Under the pieces are notes generated by a model, which made no database searches, was not told the origin of the DNA, and saw only the letters and a list, made by a program, of their open reading frames with translations. From Pseudomonas sp. LS44 (GTDB lineage: Bacteria; Pseudomonadota; Gammaproteobacteria; Pseudomonadales; Pseudomonadaceae): a DNA stretch of 64,000 nt. This document shows positions 13,499 through 23,721 of this stretch, piece after piece. Both the position numbers and the translations under genes were made by a program. The stretch's first letter is position 1. Each line of letters opens with the position of its first letter. The DNA lies in contig NZ_CP102830.1 of assembly GCF_024730785.1 (NCBI RefSeq), positions 3,572,001-3,636,000 of the forward strand, written 5' to 3'.

Positions 13499-13903
13499 TT
13501 ATCTCTTCTTGCGTACGTACAACACCAGATTGTGATCGACCAATTCGAAACCGTGCTCTTTGACGATTTCTTTCTGGCGCTTTTCGATCTCGCTGTCGAA
13601 GAATTCGATCACTTCGCCGCTATCGACGCACACCATGTGATCGTGGTGGCCACCGTCGGCCAATTCGAAGACTGCGTGCCCGCCATCGAAGTTATGACGC
13701 ACCACCAGACCTGCGGCCTCGAACTGGGTCAATACCCGGTAAACAGTCGCCAGACCAACATCCTCACCAGCCTCCATCAGTGCTTTGTAGACATCTTCCG
13801 CACTCATGTGGCGCTGCCCGGTGGAGTCGAGCATTTGCAGAATTTTGACCCGCGGCAGGGTCACTTTCAGGCCAGCTTTGCGTAGTTCGCTATTTTCAAC
13901 CAT
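13499..13903 (-). CDS. fur: Ferric uptake regulator Fur
   Basis: 134 residues. Winged-helix DNA-binding half (1-80: LRKAGLKVTLPRVKILQML, DVYKAL, ATVYRVLTQFEAAGL) and metal-binding dimerisation half with the HHDHMVCVDSGEVIEF motif (about 86-101). There is no C-terminal cysteine pair, as in other Pseudomonas Fur proteins. With Fe2+ it represses iron-uptake genes. The start MVENSELRK at 13903 is the conserved N-terminus. It is divergent from bamE, with 97 bp between the starts. Confidence 0.97.
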   Translation of the reverse strand: MVENSELRKAGLKVTLPRVKILQMLDSTGQRHMSAEDVYKALMEAGEDVGLATVYRVLTQFEAAGLVVRHNFDGGHAVFELADGGHHDHMVCVDSGEVIEFFDSEIEKRQKEIVKEHGFELVDHNLVLYVRKKR

Positions 13904-14000
13904 GGTGAGCTTTCTCGTGGCGGCTGGTTCGCAGCAGCCTTCAATACGGGTATGATCGGTGGTCAAGTTGCCCAGCCAAGATAGTGGAAGTCACCCACCG

Positions 14001-14528
14001 ATGCAAAACACCAAGCTCATGCTGACTGGTCTCACCCTTGTGGGACTGCTCGCACTCGCCGGCTGTTCGTTCCCCGGGGTTTACAAAATCGACATTCAAC
14101 AGGGCAATGTCGTTACACAAGACATGATAGACCAGTTGAAGCCCGGAATGACCCGTCGGCAAGTGCGGTTTATCATGGGCAATCCGCTGATCAGCGACAC
14201 CTTCCACGCCAATCGTTGGGACTACCTGTACAGCATCCAACCTGGTGGCGGCCAGCGCCAGCAAGAGCGCATGAGCGTCATCTTCAGCGACAACGACCAG
14301 TTGGCCGGCCTCTCAGGCGACTTCATGCCGGGCGTCAGCCGCGACCAAGCAATCCTGGGCCAGGATGGCACCGTCACCCCGGCGCCGCAGGCCCAGCCCA
14401 GCGAAGCGCCAAAGGCTGAAGAACCGGCCAAACCCGGCTCAACCCTTGAGCAGATTCAGCGCGATGTCGATCAGATCGAGACCAATCCGGTGCCGATTCC
14501 CGAGCCGCTGGACACCTCGCCCCAGTAA
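14001..14528 (+). CDS. bamE: Outer membrane assembly lipoprotein BamE (OmlA)
   Basis: 175 residues. A lipoprotein signal ends in the lipobox LALAGC (Cys about residue 20), then the SmpA/OmlA fold with the conserved segment [21 protein letters not shown] and [13 protein letters not shown]. It is the small subunit of the BAM complex that inserts beta-barrels. The last 60 or so residues are a Pro/Glu/Ala-rich tail ([18 protein letters not shown]), longer than in E. coli and typical of Pseudomonas OmlA. Divergent from fur, as in other pseudomonads. Confidence 0.96.
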   Translation: MQNTKLMLTGLTLVGLLALAGCSFPGVYKIDIQQGNVVTQDMIDQLKPGMTRRQVRFIMGNPLISDTFHANRWDYLYSIQPGGGQRQQERMSVIFSDNDQLAGLSGDFMPGVSRDQAILGQDGTVTPAPQAQPSEAPKAEEPAKPGSTLEQIQRDVDQIETNPVPIPEPLDTSPQ

Positions 14529-14533
14529 AGCTC

Positions 14534-14576
14534 AGGCATAAAAAAGCCCGGCCAAGTGCCGGGCTTTTTTATGCCT
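14534..14576 (+). terminator. Bidirectional terminator between bamE and rnfH
   Basis: A perfect 19-bp inverted repeat (14534-14552 with 14558-14576) with core AAAAAAGCCCGGC / GCCGGGCTTTTTT and a 5-base loop. It ends bamE on the plus strand and rnfH on the minus strand. Confidence 0.94.
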
Positions 14577-14582
14577 CGATAG

Positions 14583-14891
14583 TTACTTATTGGCCTTCGC
14601 CTGGGCCGCCCGCGCGGCGCGTTGTTTACGCACTTCCTTTGGATCGGCAATCAACGGCCGGTAGATTTCCACCCGATCGCCCTCCTCAACCAAGCGCTCG
14701 TCGGGTTTCGCCACCGCCTTGCCAAAAATGCCGAGCGGACAATTTTGCAGATCGAGGCCAGGGAATTGTGCCTCCAGCCCAGAGCGCATCACCACCTCGC
14801 ACACCGTCGCACCATAAGGCACATTCAAGCGCAGCAGAACCTGCTTCTCCGCTAGGGCGTAGACGACTTCTACCGCGATGACTTTCTCCAC
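14583..14891 (-). CDS. rnfH: RnfH/PasI family ubiquitin-like protein
   Basis: A small beta-grasp protein of the UPF0125/RnfH family: VEVVYALAEKQVLLRLNVPYGATVCEVV, then FPGLDLQNCPLGIFGKAV and DRVEIYRPLIADPKEVRKQRAARAA. Its role is unclear; it is the usual partner of RatA. The exact start is uncertain. A GTG at 14891, just past the ratA stop, gives 102 residues, the common family size. An ATG at 14933 would add 14 residues overlapping ratA. Neither has a strong ribosome site, which suggests translational coupling to ratA. Confidence 0.82.
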   Translation of the reverse strand: MEKVIAVEVVYALAEKQVLLRLNVPYGATVCEVVMRSGLEAQFPGLDLQNCPLGIFGKAVAKPDERLVEEGDRVEIYRPLIADPKEVRKQRAARAAQAKANK

Positions 14892-14895
14892 CAGA

Positions 14896-15330
14896 TCAAC
14901 CGTATAACTGCTTGGCACGCTGGCAGAAGGCATCTACCAGGGTATTGGCCGCCTGATTGAACAACGGCCCGAGGGTGGCCCGCACCAGCGGCCCCGCGTA
15001 ATCGAAGGATAGATCCAAGCTGATCTTGCAGGCCTTATCGGTCAGCGCCTTGAAATTCCACAGGCCATGCAGCTCGGTGAACGGTCCTTCCACCAGATTC
15101 ATCTCTATCCGCTCCCCAGCCAACAAAACGTTGCGCGTGACAAACTGCTGGGAAAATCCGGCCTTCGCGATCGACAAGCGCGCCAGCATATGCGTATCAC
15201 TGGCCTCAAGCACCTCGGTTGTCGAACACCAGGGGAGAAATTGCGGATAGCTCGCGACATCGTTGACGAGCTCAAACAGCAGCCGCGCAGGATAAGGCAG
15301 CAAAGCGGAGCGTTGGATGTGGGTGCTCAT
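14896..15330 (-). CDS. ratA: RatA/COQ10-type START domain protein
   Basis: 144 residues forming one START/polyketide-cyclase fold: YPARLLFELVNDVASYPQFLPWC, the family-defining segment, then GPFTELHGLWNFKAL and the long C-terminal helix LGPLFNQAANTLVDAFCQRAKQLYG. In E. coli RatA was described as a 70S-association inhibitor; related COQ10 proteins bind ubiquinone. I cannot tell which activity applies here. It is followed at once by rnfH and is divergent from smpB. Confidence 0.92.
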   Translation of the reverse strand: MSTHIQRSALLPYPARLLFELVNDVASYPQFLPWCSTTEVLEASDTHMLARLSIAKAGFSQQFVTRNVLLAGERIEMNLVEGPFTELHGLWNFKALTDKACKISLDLSFDYAGPLVRATLGPLFNQAANTLVDAFCQRAKQLYG

Positions 15331-15483
15331 GTATTTGTATTCCGTAACGACACAGCGTTCAGGTCACGCAGCGAGCACCGCCCACTCGCGCAGAAAGCCG
15401 TACAGATAGAAAAGATCGCGCATTGTCGGAGATTCACCCACCCGCCTCAAGCTTAGGCTGTCGCCAGCCGGCGAGCATCTCCC

Positions 15484-15489
15484 TATAAT
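15484..15489 (+). promoter_or_regulatory. Consensus -10 box of smpB very close to its start codon
   Basis: TATAAT lies only 9 bp upstream of the smpB ATG. A transcript started at the usual distance would have a leader of about 0-4 bases and no Shine-Dalgarno site. The -35 region is poor (no clear TTGACA 17 bp upstream). Confidence 0.6.
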
Positions 15490-15498
15490 GCGCGCCCT

Positions 15499-15981
15499 AT
15501 GGCTAAGCAAAAGAAACACCCTCAAGGCACCATCGCGCAGAACAAAAAGGCGCTGCACGATTATTTCGTCGAGCAACGCTACGAGGCCGGCCTGGTATTG
15601 GCTGGCTGGGAAGTGAAGAGTCTGCGCGCCGGCAAAGCCCAACTGGTTGACAGCTATGTGCTGCTCAAGGACGGCGAGGCGTGGCTGATGGGCTGTCACA
15701 TTACGCCGTTGACTACCGCCAGCACCCACGTGATCGCCGACCCTATCCGTACCCGCAAGCTGCTGCTCAATCAGCGCGAACTGGGCAAGCTATTCGGCAA
15801 CGTTCAGCAAAAAGGCTACACCTGCGTGGCCCTGTCGCTGTACTGGAAAGCACACTTGATCAAGTGCGAAATCGCCCTGGGCAAGGGCAAGAAGGAATAC
15901 GACAAGCGCCACACCGAGAAGGAACGCGACTCCGATCGCGAAATTCAGCGCGCGGTGCGCAGCAAGGGCAAGGACGACTAG
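15499..15981 (+). CDS. smpB: SsrA-binding protein SmpB
   Basis: 160 residues, an OB-fold protein that binds the tRNA-like end of tmRNA and brings it to stalled ribosomes. Diagnostic segments are [45 protein letters not shown] and the basic C-terminal tail [30 protein letters not shown] that enters the mRNA channel. Its RNA partner ssrA lies 10.8 kb downstream in the same window. There is no visible Shine-Dalgarno site. Confidence 0.98.
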   Translation: MAKQKKHPQGTIAQNKKALHDYFVEQRYEAGLVLAGWEVKSLRAGKAQLVDSYVLLKDGEAWLMGCHITPLTTASTHVIADPIRTRKLLLNQRELGKLFGNVQQKGYTCVALSLYWKAHLIKCEIALGKGKKEYDKRHTEKERDSDREIQRAVRSKGKDD

Positions 15982-16752
15982 TCACAGGCCCTGACGGCGC
16001 TGCGCCCGCGCCGTCCGCTCGACCTCACGCCGTGCCTCCGACAGCACTTCCTGCACGTAATGGATGTGCTGGCTGGAAATCTCCCGCGCCGCCTCGGCGC
16101 GCCCCTCGATGATCGCCTCGTACAACGCCCGGTGCTGACTCATCAGCATGTCGCGGGTTTCGCCGCGCTGCGCGTACATCCCGCCGATATTGGTCACCAC
16201 ATTGCGCTTGAGCAGGTCGAACAGGCCGCGAATAGTGTGCAGCAACACGGCGTTGTGGCTGGCCTCGGCAATCGCCAGATGGAAGCGCGCATCGGCGGCG
16301 CCCTCCTCGGCGCGACTGCTCGGGGTCGGCGCCCGCGCATAGCAGGCCTGTAGTGCGGCGAAGGCCTCGTGCAGGCGCTGATGGTCCGGCGCGGTGGCGC
16401 GCAGTGCCGCGTAGTAGGCGCAGGAGCCCTCCAGGGTATGGCGGAACTCGAGCAGGTCGCGCTGCGCCTCGGGGTTGCTCTCCAATAGCTGCAGCAGCGG
16501 ATCACTGAAGGTCGAGCCGAGCGTATCGACCACGTAGTTGCCGCCCCCCTGGCGGCTGACCAGCATGCCCTTGGCCGCCAGCTTCTGGATCGCTTCACGC
16601 AGCGACGGTCGCGACACGCCGAACTGCTCGGCCAGCGCACGCTCCGCCGGCAAGCGCTCACCCGGCTTGAGCGTGCCTTCGAGGATCATCGACTCGAGGC
16701 GCGCGACGATATCGTCCGACAAACGGCGCGGTTGGATCTGATTGAAGCTCAT
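15982..16752 (-). CDS. lldR: FadR-family (GntR) lactate-responsive repressor
   Basis: 256 residues. N-terminal winged helix (about 8-75: LSDDIVARLESMILEGTLKPGERLPAERALAEQFGVSRPSLREAIQKLAAKGML), then an all-helical FCD ligand domain (about 90-235) with the metal/ligand His and Asp residues in ADARFHLAIAEASHNAVLL and SQHRALYEAI. It is divergent from lldP and very likely represses lldP-lldD-dld until lactate binds. The ATG at 16752 has a GGAAAGG ribosome site. Its stop abuts smpB. Two operator-like palindromes lie in the lldR-lldP gap. Confidence 0.9.
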   Translation of the reverse strand: MSFNQIQPRRLSDDIVARLESMILEGTLKPGERLPAERALAEQFGVSRPSLREAIQKLAAKGMLVSRQGGGNYVVDTLGSTFSDPLLQLLESNPEAQRDLLEFRHTLEGSCAYYAALRATAPDHQRLHEAFAALQACYARAPTPSSRAEEGAADARFHLAIAEASHNAVLLHTIRGLFDLLKRNVVTNIGGMYAQRGETRDMLMSQHRALYEAIIEGRAEAAREISSQHIHYVQEVLSEARREVERTARAQRRQGL

Positions 16753-16821
16753 TACCTTTCCCTCCCGGCCCGCAGCGATGCACGCGTCTATTTCGCGGCT
16801 TTGCGCAACCTCCAGCAAAAT

Positions 16822-16832
16822 TGGTCAGACCA
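16822..16832. promoter_or_regulatory. FadR-type operator near lldR
   Basis: The palindrome TGGTCAGACCA matches the FadR-family operator pattern TGGT-N3-ACCA. It sits about 70 bp upstream of the lldR start, placed for autoregulation. Confidence 0.65.
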
Positions 16833-16930
16833 TAGCGAAGGACGCCACCAAGGCGCCTCTCGACCAAAGTCGTAGTGCGACAAATTGACAGCCTTTCCGC
16901 CGAGCTTTTACTCTGAGCCGTCGATTTTGT

Positions 16931-16949
16931 AAATTGGTATTACCAATTT
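16931..16949. promoter_or_regulatory. LldR operator near lldP
   Basis: AAATTGGTATTACCAATTT is a perfect palindrome (9+1+9) and closely resembles the known E. coli LldR operator core AATTGG-N5-CCAATT. It lies 110 bp upstream of lldP in the 306-bp lldR-lldP gap, which holds no gene. Confidence 0.85.
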
Positions 16950-17058
16950 AGCCGACACTGCACGCCGAGGTCAAGATCCGATTCGCCCGCGCGCCACAAG
17001 CGCCGAGGCAGCCCCGGCCCACAGGCACACCCAACAACAATCAGGGAGCCACCCCACG

Positions 17059-18747
17059 ATGCAAGCCTGGCAACAGCTCTACACGCCCCTCGGCAGCCTC
17101 GGCCTGTCGGCCTTCGCAGCCCTCATCCCGATCATTTTCTTCTTCCTCGCCCTGGCGGTATTCCGCATGAAGGGGCATGTCGCCGGGACCATCACCCTGG
17201 CGCTGTCAATCCTGGTGGCGATCTTCGCCTTCGGCATGCCCACCGACATGGCCTTCGCCGCCGCCGGCTACGGTTTCGCCTACGGCCTCTGGCCGATTGC
17301 CTGGATCATCGTTGCCGCGGTGTTCCTCTACAAACTGACGGTGAAGAGCGGCCAGTTCGAGGTGATCCGCAGCTCGGTGCTGTCGATCACCGGTGACCAG
17401 CGCCTGCAGGTGCTGCTGATCGGTTTCTCGTTCGGTGCCTTCCTCGAAGGCGCCGCCGGCTTCGGCGCGCCGGTGGCGATCACCGCCGCCCTGCTCGTCG
17501 GCCTCGGCTTCAACCCACTGTACGCCGCCGGCCTGTGCCTGATCGCCAACACCGCACCGGTAGCCTTCGGCGCCCTGGGCATCCCGATCATCGTCGCCGG
17601 CCAGGTCACCGGTATCGATGCGTTCAAGATCGGCGCCATGACCGGCCGCCAACTGCCGCTGTTGTCGATCATCGTGCCGTTCTGGCTGGTGGCGATGATG
17701 GACGGCTGGCGCGGCATCAAGGAAACCTGGCCGGCCGCCCTGGTCGCCGGTTCCAGTTTCGCCGTGACCCAGTATTTCACCTCCAACTTCATCGGCCCGG
17801 AACTGCCGGACATCACCTCGGCGCTGGTCAGCCTGGTGTGCCTGACCCTGTTCCTCAAGGTCTGGCAACCGAAGACCGCAGGCGAGCAAGAGATCGCCGG
17901 CGTGAATGCCGACGGCAGTGCAGTACTCGGCGGATTCGGTGGGGTGCGCAGCACCGAGCCGTCGCCGTACAGCTTCGCGCAGATTCTCAAAGCCTGGTCG
18001 CCGTTTCTGGTGCTCACCGTGCTGGTCACCATCTGGACCCTCAAGCCGTTCAAGGCGATGTTCGCTCCCGGCGGTGCGCTGGACAGCTTCGTGTTCCTAA
18101 TCGCCATCCCGCACCTCGACCAGCTGGTGATGAAGGTCGCGCCGATCGTCGCCAACCCCACCGCGATTCCTGCGGTATTCAAGCTTGACCCGGTATCCGC
18201 TACCGGCACCGCGATCTTCTTCTCGGCGCTGCTGTCGATGGTGATCCTCGGCATCCACGTCAAAACTGGTCTGACCACTCTCAAGGAGACTTTCGTCGAA
18301 CTGAAGTGGCCGATCCTGTCGATCGGCATGGTGTTGGCCTTCGCCTTCGTCACCAACTTCTCCGGCATGTCGACCACCATGGCGCTGGTGCTGGCCGGTA
18401 CCGGTGCGGCGTTCCCGTTCTTCTCGCCGTTCCTCGGCTGGCTGGGCGTGTTCTTGACCGGTTCGGACACCTCGTCCAACGCCCTGTTCGGCTCGCTGCA
18501 GGCGACCACCGCGCACCAGATCGGGGTCAACGACACCCTGCTGGTGGCGGCCAACACCAGCGGTGGGGTGACCGGCAAGATGATCTCGCCGCAATCCATC
18601 GCCGTGGCCTGCGCCGCCACTGGCATGGTCGGTCGCGAGTCGGATCTGTTCCGTTTCACCCTCAAGCACAGCCTGATCTTCGCCACCTTCGTCGGCCTGA
18701 TCACCCTGGCGCAAGCCTATGTATTCACCGGCATGCTGGTGCATTAA
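17059..18747 (+). CDS. lldP: L-lactate permease
   Basis: 562 residues, a polytopic inner-membrane protein of the LctP family with about 12-14 helices. Family segments include the start [60 protein letters not shown] and, near the C-terminus, [21 protein letters not shown]. It imports L- and D-lactate (and glycolate in homologues) with protons. First gene of the lld operon, downstream of a strong LldR operator. A 130-bp inverted-repeat region separates it from lldD. Confidence 0.97.
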   Translation: MQAWQQLYTPLGSLGLSAFAALIPIIFFFLALAVFRMKGHVAGTITLALSILVAIFAFGMPTDMAFAAAGYGFAYGLWPIAWIIVAAVFLYKLTVKSGQFEVIRSSVLSITGDQRLQVLLIGFSFGAFLEGAAGFGAPVAITAALLVGLGFNPLYAAGLCLIANTAPVAFGALGIPIIVAGQVTGIDAFKIGAMTGRQLPLLSIIVPFWLVAMMDGWRGIKETWPAALVAGSSFAVTQYFTSNFIGPELPDITSALVSLVCLTLFLKVWQPKTAGEQEIAGVNADGSAVLGGFGGVRSTEPSPYSFAQILKAWSPFLVLTVLVTIWTLKPFKAMFAPGGALDSFVFLIAIPHLDQLVMKVAPIVANPTAIPAVFKLDPVSATGTAIFFSALLSMVILGIHVKTGLTTLKETFVELKWPILSIGMVLAFAFVTNFSGMSTTMALVLAGTGAAFPFFSPFLGWLGVFLTGSDTSSNALFGSLQATTAHQIGVNDTLLVAANTSGGVTGKMISPQSIAVACAATGMVGRESDLFRFTLKHSLIFATFVGLITLAQAYVFTGMLVH

Positions 18748-18749
18748 GT

Positions 18750-18851
18750 GCTCTCCCCTCTCTCATGCGTGGGAGAGGGGCCGGGGGAGAGGGTAATTAG
18801 CTCCGCCGCCCTCTCCCTAGCCCTCTCCCGTATACGGGAGAGGGAACTGAC
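18750..18851. repeat. CCCTCTCCC-type intergenic palindromic repeat, copy 1
   Basis: The lldP-lldD gap is filled by two palindromes: CTCTCCCCTCTCTC paired with GGGAGAGGGG, then CCCTCTCCC-TAG-CCCTCTCCCGTA paired with TACGGGAGAGGG. The second half recurs in the Tad locus at 31428-31470 and 31620-31660, so it belongs to a dispersed intergenic repeat family. Confidence 0.8.
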
Positions 18852-18877
18852 ATCGACCATCCACCGATGAGACGCTC

Positions 18878-20023
18878 ATGATCATCTCTGCCTCAACCGA
18901 CTACCGCGCCGCCGCGCAACGCCGGCTGCCGCCGTTCCTGTTCCACTATATCGACGGCGGCGCCTACGCCGAGTACACGCTGCGCCGCAATGTCGAGGAC
19001 CTGGCCAGCATCGCCCTGCGCCAGCGCGTGCTGAAGAACATGGCCGAGCTGAGCCTGGAAACCCGCCTGTTCAACGAAACCCTGGCGATGCCGGTGGCGC
19101 TCGCGCCGGTGGGTCTGACCGGCATGTACGCACGGCGCGGCGAAGTGCAGGCGGCCAAGGCGGCCGCGGCCAAAGGCGTGCCGTTCACCCTATCCACCGT
19201 GTCGGTGTGCCCGATCGAGGAAGTCGCCCCAGCCATCGACCGGCCGATGTGGTTCCAGCTCTACGTGCTCAAGGACCGTGGCTTCATGAAGAACGCCCTG
19301 GAGCGCGCCAAGGCCGCCGGGGTGACCACCCTGGTGTTCACCGTCGACATGCCGGTGCCCGGCGCGCGCTACCGCGACGCGCATTCCGGCATGAGCGGTC
19401 CCAACGCCGCGCTGCGCCGCATGCTGCAGGCGGTGACCCGCCCGGCCTGGGCACTGGACGTCGGCCTGCTCGGTCGCCCGCACGACCTCGGCAATATCTC
19501 CACCTACCGCGGCCACCCGACCGGCCTGGCCGACTACATCGGCTGGCTGGGGACCAACTTCGACCCGTCGATTTCCTGGAAGGATCTCGAGTGGATCCGC
19601 GACTTCTGGGACGGCCCGATGGTCATCAAGGGCATCCTCGACCCGGAAGACGCCAAGGACGCGGTGAAGTTCGGCGCCGACGGCATCGTCGTGTCCAACC
19701 ATGGCGGCCGCCAACTGGACGGCGTGCTGTCCAGCGCCCGTGCGCTGCCGGCCATCGCCGACGCGGTGAAGGGTGAACTGGCGATCCTCGCCGACTCTGG
19801 CATCCGCACCGGCCTCGACGTGGTGCGCATGCTCGCTCTCGGTGCCGACACCGTGCTGCTCGGCCGCGCCTTCATCTACGCCCTGGCGGCCGCTGGCCAG
19901 GCCGGGGTGACCAACCTGCTCGACCTGATCGAGAAGGAAATGCGCGTGGCCATGGTGCTCACCGGCGCCAAGTCGATTTCCGAGATCAGCCGCGACTCGC
20001 TGGTCCGCGAACTGGGCGTCTGA
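18878..20023 (+). CDS. lldD: FMN-dependent L-lactate dehydrogenase
   Basis: 381 residues of the alpha-hydroxy-acid oxidase family. Visible features are [22 protein letters not shown] at the N-terminus, the FMN segment [31 protein letters not shown], the substrate/FMN Lys in [12 protein letters not shown], and the catalytic His-Gly-Gly-Arg-Gln motif [11 protein letters not shown] (about 272-282). It oxidises L-lactate to pyruvate and passes electrons to the quinone pool. Middle gene of the lldP-lldD-dld operon. Confidence 0.97.
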   Translation: MIISASTDYRAAAQRRLPPFLFHYIDGGAYAEYTLRRNVEDLASIALRQRVLKNMAELSLETRLFNETLAMPVALAPVGLTGMYARRGEVQAAKAAAAKGVPFTLSTVSVCPIEEVAPAIDRPMWFQLYVLKDRGFMKNALERAKAAGVTTLVFTVDMPVPGARYRDAHSGMSGPNAALRRMLQAVTRPAWALDVGLLGRPHDLGNISTYRGHPTGLADYIGWLGTNFDPSISWKDLEWIRDFWDGPMVIKGILDPEDAKDAVKFGADGIVVSNHGGRQLDGVLSSARALPAIADAVKGELAILADSGIRTGLDVVRMLALGADTVLLGRAFIYALAAAGQAGVTNLLDLIEKEMRVAMVLTGAKSISEISRDSLVRELGV

Positions 20024-20030
20024 CGCCCGG

Positions 20031-20161
20031 ACTCCCGCGCCTTACCGGGCGCGGGAGTGGAGCGGGCAACCCACCAGCGGCCCGCTCCCCAGCCCCGCGA
20101 CCGTGAACGGCAGCGGGGTGCAGTCAACCATAATCCGAGGGGCCGTCACGAGCGGCCCCCA
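20031..20161. other. Two GC-rich hairpins in the lldD-dld gap
   Basis: ACTCCCGCGCC / GGCGCGGGAGT (20031-20058) and GGGGCCGT / (A)GCGGCCCC (about 20140-20160). Neither is followed by a T-run. They may stabilise the lldPD message or reduce readthrough into dld. Confidence 0.5.
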
Positions 20162-20186
20162 ACCCACCGTGATTCCTGGAGCACGC

Positions 20187-23000
<2,814 letters not shown>

Positions 23001-23159
23001 GGCGCTGCGCTCGGCCCCGACTGCGTGGGGCGTTCTTGGGCGGCCAAAAAACTGAACCCAGCCGGACAGTCGCAAGTCCACCCTTGTATGCCGACAGCGG
23101 CACCCCAGAAGTTGTCCCACGACTGGGGCACCGGGGTAAACCGACAAGAGGAACCGACC

Positions 23160-23408
23160 ATGAAGCGCTTTGCGATGCTGATAGTCGCGGCCTTGCTGAC
23201 CGCGCCGGTGTTCGCCGCCGACCTGTGCGACATCAACCTGTAGAAGCTGGAGGACGCCCTGGCGACCCAAGCGTCGAACGGCGATACCGCCACCCAGCAG
23301 GCCGAGGAAGCCAAGGTCGTGGGTGACACCGAAGGCTGCATTAACAACAGCAACAAGACCCTGCAGGTACTGGAAAACAGCGATAAAGGCGGGGGCGGCA
23401 CTAGCTAA
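23160..23408 (+). pseudogene. Small exported protein gene interrupted by an amber codon
   Basis: The ATG at 23160 opens a frame with a clear signal peptide (MKRFAMLIVAALLTAPVFAA then DLCDINL). It hits TAG at 23241-23243 (codon 28). Reading through, the frame stays open for 54 more codons (KLEDALATQASNGDTATQQA ... TLQVLENSDKGGGGTS) to TAA at 23408. The part after the stop looks like normal protein and resembles the helical body of the neighbour at 23466. The likely ancestor codon was CAG (Gln). The simplest reading is a recent nonsense mutation; a sequencing error or suppression cannot be excluded. Confidence 0.75.
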
Positions 23409-23465
23409 CCAGCAGCGCCGGCTTTCCTATACTCAAGATCCGTTCATTCAGATTGGAGAACCGCC

Positions 23466-23711
23466 ATGCGCCGTTTCAGCCTGCTGTTTGCCGCCCTGCT
23501 GTTCAGCACCCCGCTCTGGGCCATGCACTGCCCAGCGGACATGACCCAGATCGACCAGATGCTGAAAACCGCCCCACCCAGCGACCCCGCCGTGCTGGCT
23601 CAGGTGCAGAAGCTGCGCGCCGAAGGCGAAGCGCTGCACAAGTCCGGCGACCACACCGAGTCGGTGAAGGTCCTCGGCGAAGCGATACAGCTGCTGCAAG
23701 CCAACGAGTAA
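23466..23711 (+). CDS. Small periplasmic helical protein of unknown function
   Basis: 81 residues. Signal peptide MRRFSLLFAALLFSTPLWA, then HCPADMTQIDQMLKTAPPSDPAVLAQVQKLRAEGEALHKSGDHTESVKVLGEAIQLLQANE, which looks like a two- or three-helix TPR-like hairpin. No function recognised. It shares layout (signal, one N-terminal Cys, helical body with an LxVLxxA/N ending) with the broken gene just upstream, so the two may be old duplicates. Confidence 0.8.
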   Translation: MRRFSLLFAALLFSTPLWAMHCPADMTQIDQMLKTAPPSDPAVLAQVQKLRAEGEALHKSGDHTESVKVLGEAIQLLQANE

Positions 23712-23721
23712 GCGCCGCGCC

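Noticed and set aside
14892..14933. A longer RnfH starting at ATG 14933
   Set aside because: It would overlap ratA by 38 bp and add residues absent from the family's conserved start, although it cannot be excluded.
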